A DNA stretch of 64,000 nt from Drosophila persimilis (lineage: Eukaryota; Arthropoda; Insecta; Diptera; Drosophilidae): the NCBI RefSeq assembly GCF_003286085.1, contig NW_020825288.1:21328001-21392000 (forward strand), given 5' to 3'. How positions within the stretch are numbered: position 1 is the stretch's first letter; every line of letters starts with the position of its first letter. A program made the translations under genes and the position numbers. The notes under the pieces were generated by a model that had not been told where the DNA came from, did not search any database, and saw only the letters and a program-made list of their open reading frames with translations. This document shows positions 39,408 to 48,455 of the stretch, in pieces.

Positions 39408-39794
39408 TTAGTGAACATTTTCAAGAACCGGAACATGTACGGAACCCTCCGTGCACCACTCTAATTGCTGCCCCTCCCCCCCCTGCTGAGGCCCAGAGGT
39501 GTTACATCGCTGAAGGCGGCGCGGCGTTGGTTTATTAATAACACAATTTTGTGTCTGTATAATGTTTGTATAAATGTTTATAGTCGGGTAAACAATTGTT
39601 ATCATTGTGTGCCACAAACCTGATGATGATGTGTCCTCCACCTCTGACTCCGACTGCCTCTCCCCTGGCTGTCTCTCCTGTCTGCTCCCCTGACTGTCTG
39701 CACCTCTGACTGCTATAAAACATCCATTGGCATGCCGCTCAGGGCACTTGAGCTCTACGAAATTCGTATGTACAGCAGTCGGAGGAGGCCACAT
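39408..39794 (-). other. Unrecognised 128-codon ATG-started frame
   Basis: Starts MWPPPTAVHTNFVELKCPER with a TATA-like ttatatag about 20 bases upstream. The first 57 codons have mixed, coding-like composition up to a tcatcatcag|gtttgt donor-like site; the rest looks less coding. No family recognised; may be chance. Confidence 0.15.
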
Positions 39795-40652
39795 AATCGA
39801 TCTATATAAGGTGTTCTCCCGTTCTCATACTATGGCGGCTACTGGGCATACAGAGAGAGAGAAAGAGAGATTGTTTTTACCATTATCTCTAATAAATTGA
39901 CACCATATCAGGTTTATAAAAAAAAACAAACATACAAACATGCACTGAACGACAAAGGGGGTAACATAAAGAAACTTTGAGAGTTAATGGTACCCAAAAA
40001 AAATCTGGAAGTCTGATTGATTGATTTTGTATGAAAAAAGTCTTCTTTTGAGTGTAGGATTGTATCAAAAATTATCCCAACAAACTATATATTTGTATGC
40101 CTTTCAAGAAAACTATATTTTCTGGTTTTTACCATCAAAATTCTAAAATAAGGAACAAAGAATCATTAATATAATCTAATAATCTTAGATCTACCCACTT
40201 TTATCCCCTTCCTTTAGAAAAATATAGATTGTTCCTACACGGAACCCGAAATACCTATAAATGTTCACATATTCTTCAGTGTATAAACCCAAACATTCCT
40301 ATAGATTGAATCCCAAAAACACTTGAATTTATGGCTTTTGTTGGCTTGTTGTATTTACAAGAAAATATTTGGAATATTTTACACCATATAATCGGATGGT
40401 TTTCATCATCGAACACCCGCTAAACAATGCCAAAAATGTATATAATTTTTTTTGCATAATTAAACGTGCTCCAGTTTTCGTATTATTCGTATTTCACTTA
40501 TTTATAGCTGTGATTGTGGATTGGATTATCAGTTGAATGCTTGGAGAGTTGAATCACCTTTGGACTTTGTGTTCCGTAGCCTAGAAATACAAATAACAAA
40601 TGATTGGAATATTATAATTAATTCTTTGCCTTGGGTTTTCTTTTATTCGTAG

Positions 40653-40693
40653 AGTGTGGCTGATCTACCATTGAATGGCAACAAGATGCAATA
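40653..40693 (+). other. Dmtn: 5' UTR part of the Dmtn first coding exon
   Basis: After the acceptor tttattcgtag, 41 bases precede the proposed start at 40694 (context caataATGG). Two upstream ATGs occur here. One at 40675 opens a 12-codon frame (stop included) that overlaps the start, and one at 40687 opens a two-codon frame. Such upstream frames would be expected to lower initiation at 40694. Confidence 0.4.
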
Positions 40694-42898
40694 ATGGACT
40701 CAACGCCTAATGCGGTGCCAAGTCGGGATCTCTTAACCTTACAGCCACTGCGTCCAACACGGGGCTCGAGTACGAATCTACGCGCCAGTCGCAGTCCATC
40801 CGCCAGTCGCAGCACCGCAGAACAAAGTAAATTATTAATTAAGGAACCATCTATCTGTCTATCTTTAGGGAGGAGTAGTACCCTTCCATCCTCTATGTAT
40901 CGGTCCATCTTTAGGGAGGAGCAGTACCCTTCCATCCTCTATGTATCTGTCCATCTTTAGGGAGGTGTAGTACCCTATCTACTTTGCTTTTCGCAGCCTC
41001 ATAATCGCTTTGATTGGCGCGTGTCTTAATGCTGTGGCTTCCTCTTTCCTTCAGCATCTTATCGTCTGGGTCTCACTCGTTTAATGGGTATTCATGATTA
41101 GGTCTGGGGCTTTCAATCTTGTTTCTAACTAGGGAATAATGTTGTTATCAGTGGGATGCTGCTGCTGATTCAATTAGTATTTCCGGCTATTAAGTCTGCA
41201 GCCATCGAGGCTTAAGAGGGGGAAAAAGATAGAAAATTGTCTGCTTAAAGAAGACGCAAATATAGGATTCTGAATGAAATTTTGAGATTAAAGATGGAGC
41301 TTGAATGCGGGTTTTTAATGGTTAAAGAAAAGATGCGAGTGCATATCAAAGATTCCTTTTAAATGGCTTACAATACTCTACTGTGTTGCGGGCTATAACA
41401 TTTCTTTAGTGTTTTATTTATGAAAAGATACTTAAACGTTTTTGAAAAGAAACTTTGTGAATAATAAGGCTTTAGATGCCAAAGTTAGGCTGTGATTCAC
41501 ATATTAATTAAGTTTAAGTGAATTATTCTTGCCGTACCGATACTTAAATATTTATATGTGTAGCAATACCAAAGAAGAAACCTTTAAATACCTTTTTATG
41601 CCGATTAAAACGCATCCCATATCAATTATAGCAATGGGCTTTTAGTCAGGGGGGCGGAAGAAACAAAGCAAACAAACAGCTTTCCCCTCCACAAATTGTT
41701 CTTTTTTTGGGGGCATTGTGATGCTCTCAATTTATGCTCCAGATATCAATGATGACTCATCTGCAAAGCAACCCCCAGGCACCCATCTACCCTCCCTTAG
41801 AAATCCCCCAGCCCCGAGCTTCTGCGTATTGCAGCAATCAGCTTTCCACAGGGCCATATTTTTGCAAACCCACAAAATTTTAGCCTGCTTTTGTGCGCTT
41901 AAGATAATTATTGAAAAAGTAAAGCCTGCTTTTGTGTGCTTGCAATTATCATTGATTGTTGATTGCTTATATTTTGTATATATTTTGTCTCTAACCATTT
42001 GTTTTCCTATTTTACTTTTCACACACATTTACATATATTTTTCTTTGTTTTTTCTCTCTTCCTTTATTTACCTTTTCTTCAGCTTTTGTAACCGTTTGAA
42101 TGTCAATTGTGCTGTAGCCTACATACCCACACACACACACACAAGCCACAAGAAAATAGAATCTCGAATTTCCATCGCAATAAATCATTAATAAATGTAG
42201 GTATATAATCATTTCAGATATAGTCTTAGCTTTATGTTAAATCATACATTAAAAAACGCAAACATTTTTGTATTTCTACAGCGAGTTTTCATTAAAATTA
42301 AGTAAAAAAAAAATATGCTCTTTATTGTGATATTTCATTAGTAAATCGTATTTTTGGAATGCAATAATTTTTGTACTGCGAAATACTATAAATACGATAT
42401 TTCGTTACTAAATCGATTGAATCTATATTTTGTCAATTTATTCTCATTAAAATTAATAGTTTTTCTTGTATTTTCACTTTTGCTATTCCCAATTATCGAG
42501 TGTTCATTGTGCCTGCCTTTTCTTGTTTGTTTTCGTTGAATTCTTTGGCATGCACGCGATTAAAAACGCTATTAAAACGCTTGGCGCTGTTCTCTTCCTC
42601 TCTCTATTTGTCTTCTCTTTCTACTATCCGGCTTATGCTCTCTCTCGCCCGCGCGCAGACCATGCGGACGGGTCTCAGTGTCAATCATTCATGTAGGTGA
42701 AGACATAACTCAGTGGAAAAGCACACGCACACAGCCATCAACAGTCGCCCTCGGCCGAGCCATCAACACTCTCCTCTCTGCCCATCACTCACACTCGCTT
42801 CCCTGCCCAATACAACCATTACTCACACAATCACTCACCCTCTCCCGCTCTCACATCACATAACGCTTCATACTCATACACTATTTCTCTCACTCATA

Positions 42899-42929
<31 letters not shown>

Positions 42930-45645
42930 GCACACAGCATTCACCAACAGCCACAGCAGCACTTGCACTTGCACACTCTCTCTAACACCCGCCCTGCCAC
43001 CCACCACCCAACACCGCCCTCTCATTTACACACTCACACAGCGGATGACACTGCTTTCATTTTAAGCCGGCGCCTATGTGCATGCAACACATTTTTCCCA
43101 GCTGCGGCGAGCTCTGCGCGATCTTATCATTCACAAAAGAACAGTCAGAAATAGGAATAGAAATAGAAATAGAAAAAATAGCAATAACCCCATCACTCGT
43201 ACCGTTTTTTCTATGCGCCACAATTTACCAGTGTCCAGGGAGCGGGCCAGCGAGGCAGCGGCAGCCACACAAACAGCAGCGGCAGCGTCAGGAGGTGCAT
43301 CAGCAGCAGCAGCAGCAGCAGGAGCAGGAGCATCAACTTCTGGAGGACCAGCAGCAGCAGCAGCCACAACGACTACGACAGTAGCAGCAGCAGCAGCGGC
43401 CAGCACTTCCGGTCCCGCTTCGGGGAACACCAATAGCAATTCTTCGGCCTCCTCCAGCACAGTGGCAGCTGCACAGGCGGCTGTCTACAGCGGCGGCAAC
43501 ACGGTGACCGGCAGTCTGGGCAGCGGTGGGGTGGCGGCACGTGGCTTCCGCAGCCACAGCCCCACCCACCGGCGAAGGAGTCGCGAGAGGCAGCGTCGGA
43601 CCCATGGCTCGGATCAGGGCGGCCTCCTGGCCTACAGCGGCCTTGTGGGCGTCAATGATATGAATGATTTTGGAGGTGTGGTGGGCGGCGGAACCCAGGG
43701 AGGCGGCGGTGGCGGGAGTGCTGGCACAGGCAGTGGACTAGAGGATTCCCGATTGTCCGGCAACGAGGACTACTATTCATCATTCGTGTCGGATGAGTTT
43801 GACAGCAGCAAAAGACCGCGGAGATGCACCCACGAGAGGAGCTCCAGTGTCCAGGCCATCGATCGTTTGAACACGAAAATCCAATGCACCAAGGAGTCAA
43901 TACGACAAGAGCAAACTGCCAGAGATGGTGAGAGAGAGAGAGAGGGGGAGTCCTTAAAGGCACAGAAAGTTTATATAGTATCTATTCCCTTTCAGATAAC
44001 GTCAATGAATATCTAAAGCTAGCAGCCAGCGCCGACAAACAGCAGCTGCAGCGCATCAAGGTACGAGTCCCGCCAGTCCCTTCGAGGAAAGTCCCCCCCC
44101 ATTAATTTACCCTTCTTTTGCCACAGGCTGTCTTCGAAAAGAAGAACCAAAAGAGCGCACACAGCATCTCGCAGCTGCAGAAGAAGCTCGATAACTATAC
44201 GAAACGAGCCAAAGATCTGCAGAACCATCAATACCAGACCAAGAGCCAGCATCGACAGCCGCGCGAGGTCCTGCGCGATGTGGGCCAGGGTCTGAGGAAC
44301 GTGGGTGGCAACATACGCGACGGCATCACCGGGTTCTCTGGCTCTGTGATGTCCAAGCCGCGAGAGTTTGCCCATCTCATCAAGAACAAGTTTGGCAGCG
44401 CCGACAACATCAATCAGATGAGCGATGCCGAGCTGCAGGGCATGCAGGCGGCCAATGCCGCCGATGTACTGGCAGCCAACGAAAGACTGCAGCAGCAGGT
44501 GCCAGGCGCTGGAACCTCCACAGGATCGGGTGGCGGCGGACACAATAATAATACGGGAACCGGCAGCGGCACAGGGAAATTCAACAGCGACAATGGCAGT
44601 GAATGCAGCAGCGTGACGAGTGAGAGCATACCAGCGGGGTAAGCATATGGCCTGGGGGGGGGGGCATGGGATCCCTTTGCAACATGGAGTACTTAACGAG
44701 GGCTCTCTTTCGTTGTTGCAGCTCTGGCAAGAGCCAATCTGGTGCCAGCCAATATCACATAGTCCTCAAGACACTCCTCACAGAGCTGGCCGAACGCAAG
44801 GCAGAGAATGAGAAGCTCAAGGAGCGCATGGAAAGGCTAGAGGTACGCGCCCTCTTTTCCCTCTCTGGACTTACATTAATTCTTCATCTATCCACAGACA
44901 AGCCAAAAGGAATTTAATAACCTGACAGCCACACTCGAAAGTGAACGATATCGTGCCGAGGGACTCGAAGAGCAAATCAATGACTTGACGGAATTACATC
45001 AGGTTTGTAGGACACGAGACGGTGCCTTTCCTTTCCCCTTTTGGCATGGTTCCAAAAATAAATATGGCCCTTTGTTTTATCCTTTTGCAGAATGAAATTG
45101 AGAATCTAAAGCAAACGATTGCCGACATGGAGGAGAAAGTACAATACCAAAGCGATGAAAGACTACGTGATGTCAACGAAGTGCTTGAGAATTGTCAAAC
45201 GAGGGTAAGCCCCTAGACCAAAAGGAGAACAGACTCATATTCATATTCACATTCATATTCATGTAATCCCTCTCGCAGATATCCAAAATGGAGCACATGT
45301 CACAGCAACAATATGTCACCGTTGAGGGCATTGATAATTCGAATGCCAGGGCCTTGGTTGTGAAGCTCATCAATGTGGTATTAACGGTATTACAGGTGGT
45401 ACTCCTACTAGTGGCCACAGCAGCGGGCATTATAATGCCATTTCTTAAAACAAGGTATGGGGTTTTTGCAGTAAAGAATTTGAAGGTGGAAAACTAATTG
45501 AAATTTTGTTGGTTATAGGGTACGCGTTTTGACCACATTTCTATCGATTTTCTTTGTCATCTTTGTGATACGTCAATGGCCCGATGTGCAGGATATTGGT
45601 TCCGGTCTGGTGCGGCATCTCAAGCAATCGCTTGTGGTCAAGTGA
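40694..45645 (+). CDS. Dmtn: Dementin / TMCC-family ER membrane coiled-coil protein (8 coding exons)
   Basis: My model joins 40694-40826, 43232-43927, 43996-44060, 44127-44638, 44722-44842, 44898-45002, 45091-45204, 45279-45454 and 45519-45645, giving 682 residues. All junctions have GT-AG ends and keep frame. The N-terminus is Ser/Arg/Pro-rich (starting [12 protein letters not shown]), followed by a poly-Ala tract from CAG repeats and a Gly-rich linker. The conserved body begins at the [19 protein letters not shown] block, then [20 protein letters not shown], typical of TMCC1/2/3. A coiled coil spans exons 44722-45204. Two hydrophobic segments near residues 611-636 and 644-661 end the protein, as in TMCC proteins anchored in the ER. 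Length suits the family (about 650-700). Family knowledge: TMCC proteins act at the ER; fly Dementin is the TMCC2 orthologue linked to APP-like metabolism. The first exon is an inference from frame and splice phase; the rest is firm. Confidence 0.88.
40855..40985 (+). repeat. 46-bp tandem repeat, nearly three copies
   Basis: Unit atctttagggaggag.agta then cccttccatcctctatgtat; copies start at 40861, 40907 and 40953. It lies about 30 bases past the donor of the Dmtn first coding exon. Confidence 0.85.
40986..43101. other. Dmtn: Dmtn intron between the first coding exon and the main exon
   Basis: AT-rich with a (CA) tract near 42128-42142. From about 42580 the base composition shifts to CT- and CA-rich (CT run at 42900-42922), resembling a Drosophila promoter or 5' UTR; a local promoter for the shorter isoform is possible. 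No other gene seen. Confidence 0.4.
43102..43927 (+). other. Dmtn: Alternative first coding exon of Dmtn with start ATG at 43213
   Basis: A good acceptor (atttttcccag) ends at 43101. From 43102 the first ATG met is 43213 ([14 protein letters not shown]), in frame with the Dmtn body, giving a 644-residue form. The second acceptor at 43231 (caatttaccag) would instead join the upstream exon ending at 40826 and remove this ATG; that junction rebuilds an ATG codon (A plus TG) in frame. Both forms are compatible with the sequence, and promoter usage cannot be decided from DNA alone. The stretch just upstream (42.6-43.05 kb) is rich in CT/GA tracts and could be a local promoter. Confidence 0.5.
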
Positions 45646-46910
45646 AGCGGAATTCCCATGCAACCCATAAAACATTATGTTTCTTTAGTTATAAGTTCTT
45701 AAAAGTGCTGCATATTCTGTCTTTTTTTTTGTACATAGCTTTGTCGACATTTTTAAAACCGAAAATTGTATCAATTATCCCACAAAAAACACTCATTCGC
45801 ATTCACATACACACTCACATGAAATCTGTACAAATCATACATTATATATCCCATATATATCATCAGATCAGATCGGACATCTCCCCTACACTCTCTCTCT
45901 AGAAAAATTGTAATAATATCTTCGAAAAGTGCTGATTACTCAACTAAAATCTGAATGGAATGAATGAATATACATGCTGTTTAATGTATACTCCTACGAT
46001 ATGTGTAATGATATAAACTATATATGCTATAAAATAACTCTTATATTATATAAAGTGAAAAATGTTTGTATAAATCCCGAGAATTACTTCGTATTTATTT
46101 ATCCCTCACACCCACAACCCAACCACAAAATGTACGTAAATGGTGGCCTAAAAACACACACACACATCTATATATGGCATATACATAGATATATAGCAAT
46201 TTCCAATATATAAATACCCTACACGTACATTCGGAACAGCAGCTGCAGTGATTCCCAGGCCCTTGGATTGGATCAACACCAAACACACAGAAAATACAAT
46301 GAATCCTCCTTCTACACAAAAAATAGGCCGACTATAATTAAAGTTGAAAGAACATGCGTAAGAATCCAAAATGAGTTGTCTATTACTGCCGTTCGCGTGT
46401 TGTGTTGGAAAACAATCGTGTAATTAGGTGTAATTAGGGATGGTTAATGTGGGATTAAAGAAGTGCTACCCAGCAGGGTAGCAGGGAGGCTTGGGATGCC
46501 TGGGTAAAAGGGTTTATGGACACCAATAAACTCGGGTGGATTCGAAACCCCATTGAAGTTTAGCAACACGTCGCATATCTCGAATCTACATGGCATATGG
46601 GATGAAGTGCTGGCTAAACAAGGCATTATCTCATCATGGAAACTAATCGGAAATGGAGGAAGAATCTCAATAACAGAGGAATACAGATACTGGCACCTTT
46701 TAGACCCATCCACCCATGTTGTACCCATCATCGGAGGTTAGCAAACAGCCATCATTCTTAGAATTGACGCTGGAAGGGCTAAGGTTTACTGCATATTTTA
46801 CAAGCATTAAACAGAATTGAATATATATGCAAAAACGATTTCTTATAGAATCACTTATTATTTCCTGAAGTAAAATGAGTTCTGCTCCTAAATCTCTAGC
46901 CAAGAAGGCT
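45646..46910. other. Dmtn 3' UTR and AT-rich intergenic DNA
   Basis: AT-rich sequence follows the Dmtn stop. ATTAAA at about 46338 and AATAAA at 46524 are possible poly-A signals; neither is decisive. An uninterrupted 77-codon frame without a start ATG near its beginning runs 46508-46741, next to a perfect 8-bp hairpin at 46464-46483 (TGCTACCC/GGGTAGCA). No protein family was recognised. Confidence 0.5.
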
Positions 46911-46918
46911 CCAAAAGC
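46875..46918 (+). repeat. Left copy of imperfect ~42-bp direct repeat flanking the P0 pseudogene
   Basis: The core ctgctcctaaat.tctagcca occurs here and again at 47197-47238, with only a few mismatches over about 42 bases. This copy starts with an ATG and reads [15 protein letters not shown] before stopping. It is too long and too diverged for an ordinary target-site duplication. Confidence 0.7.
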
Positions 46919-47193
46919 AAGAACGCCATGATGCTATGATGGAGAAGCTGCTACCCCACATTAAGGGCAATGCTGGCTTTGTCTTCACCAAGGATGATTT
47001 GGCCGAGGTCCGCGACAAGTTGCTTGCAAGTTGCACCGTTCGGGTGCCATCGCTTCCCTGAACGTCATCATCCCAGCACAGAACACTGGCTTGGGACCCG
47101 AGAAGACCAGTTGCTTCCAGGCTCTGTCCATCCCGACCAAGATTTCAAAGGGTAAAATTGAAATCATCAACGATGTGCCCATCCTTGAAGTGA
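46914..47193 (+). pseudogene. Broken copy of ribosomal protein P0 (RpLP0) gene
   Basis: Three blocks match the large-subunit stalk protein P0: KNAMM (from 46919), then [17 protein letters not shown] and [10 protein letters not shown] (46941-47024), then in another frame [20 protein letters not shown] and [19 protein letters not shown] (47034-47188). The frame changes after LLAS, bases are missing between KNAMM and EKLL, and both ends of the gene are absent. There are no introns and no open frame throughout, so it is a dead fragment, probably retroposed. No poly-A tail is seen directly after it. It lies between the convergent 3' ends of Dmtn and gzl. The functional RpLP0 gene is not in this window. 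Confidence 0.85.
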
Positions 47194-47196
47194 ACA

Positions 47197-47238
47197 GAGT
47201 GCTGCTCCTAAATTTCTAGCCATGAAGTCTCAGAAAGC
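47197..47238 (+). repeat. Right copy of the direct repeat flanking the P0 pseudogene
   Basis: Partner of the copy at 46875-46918. In one frame it reads [20 protein letters not shown] and stays open to about 47340, so the pair may be relics of a coding sequence I do not recognise. Confidence 0.7.
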
Positions 47239-47239
47239 T

Positions 47240-48455
47240 GCGGCCAACTACAGTCCAAGGACCAGGACTCTTCTAATTTCTATTAGAGCCCCCTTGAAAC
47301 TCTTTAAGCCCTCCATTTATCTGTTAATAACCCTGATCTGGTGAGCAAAACAATTCCAGATCATGTGTATTTTTTATATCCATTACGTTTATTTTTTGTT
47401 TGAATGTAAATTAAATTTAAATTACACTGCCACAGCATTTCTAAATATACTTTATATATTTTGGTTGGTTTTTTTCGAATGCATCTATGCCTTAATTGAA
47501 TTTCGTTTTATCTTCAGTTTCATATAATAGGGTTTCTTTTTGGGTTAAAATAATCACAAACACTTGGTTTTTTTTTGTTCTACTTTCAGTGGATTTTGTG
47601 GCAACTTGAAATATAATTTTATCATATTTTTAAAAAGGAGAAGAAACGTACATTCATTCATATATTGTATATGTTTTATTGTGTTGTGTTTTTCACTACT
47701 CTTCTGCGGAAATCAATTGCAACATTTTGGAGGTGTTTTAGTTTAAATATTGTTTCTTTTTTTTTTATAGTAAACTTAAAATTAGTTAAATCGAGAATAA
47801 TATACAATATGTGGCCCATATAATGCCACATCAATCATTCATTAATCAAATTTTGTTTGCTTTAATTTCATTTGTTTTTGTTTTGTTTGTTTTTGTGTGT
47901 GTTTGTTTCAAATTAAAAATACAAACTAATTCCATGAATCGCTCTGTTGCACGTTTTTGGGTTTTGTTTGACTAAAGAAAAAACATAAAAAATAATTAAT
48001 CCGAAATCAAAATCAGTAAAATAAAAAACAATTTCAAATCTTAAATGTGGTATTTTTTGCGTTTTGTTTTGGTAAATTTTGTAGGCGGGTGATTCTTCTG
48101 TGGTTCTGTGCCAATCGTGCGATTAGGTTTGTAAAATGTATATAAAATAAATCACAATTTTTATACGCATATATATGTACGTGTGTGTGTGTGTATTGTG
48201 TGTGCCTGTGTATTTTGTGGGCGTGACGGACTTACAGGCCAGCACAAGATCTGGGGGGGGGCCTACATATTTATTAATATTTAATAATAAACATTCGTTA
48301 ATTGTTTAAAACAAAGCAGCTGGCAGCCACACAGCTCTCTCTCTCCTTCTCTCTCTTTGATTCTCTCCTGAAAGCGAACCCAAACGAAAAATAATTCTTG
48401 ATTAGAAAACAAAAAGTGTTATTCTTTGGGAATCGATGACGACTAAGGGGGAATC
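47240..48455. other. Intergenic DNA and probable gzl 3' UTR
   Basis: T-rich, low-complexity DNA with a short (GT)n at about 48182-48194. On the minus strand an AATAAA (plus-strand TTTATT at 48270-48275) lies about 180 bases past the gzl stop and is a plausible poly-A signal. No coding potential seen. Confidence 0.5.

Larger units (their letters stand above)
22393..40652 (+). other. Dmtn: Candidate long first intron of Dmtn
   Basis: About 18.3 kb with no convincing protein-coding gene. Contents: (GT)9 near 22592-22609; (TC) tracts at 23312-23332; CGAA/GAAT tetranucleotide repeats at 26255-26283; a dispersed repeat at 26700-26875; a TACCCC...GGGGTA hairpin at about 27962-27981; (GA)11 at 29846-29866; a T-rich pyrimidine tract at 31120-31320; a T/A-only tract at 32810-33190; a degenerate tandem array at 34090-34700; G33 at 37934-37966; G18 at 38586-38603. 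A GC-richer, CT-rich patch at 33450-33960 resembles a promoter or 5' UTR. Confidence 0.4.

Noticed and set aside
43078-43212. Extension of Dmtn upstream to a start at 43078
   Set aside because: The codon at 43078 is GTG, not ATG; the first in-frame ATG is 43213. The NRNRNRNR stretch is a translated simple repeat.
43333-43605. Cys/Ala-rich minus-strand frame over the Dmtn exon
   Set aside because: Shadow of the CAG and GGC repeats of Dmtn.
46538-46551. tRNA-like B-box (ggattcgaaacccc)
   Set aside because: No matching A box or cloverleaf could be placed around it.
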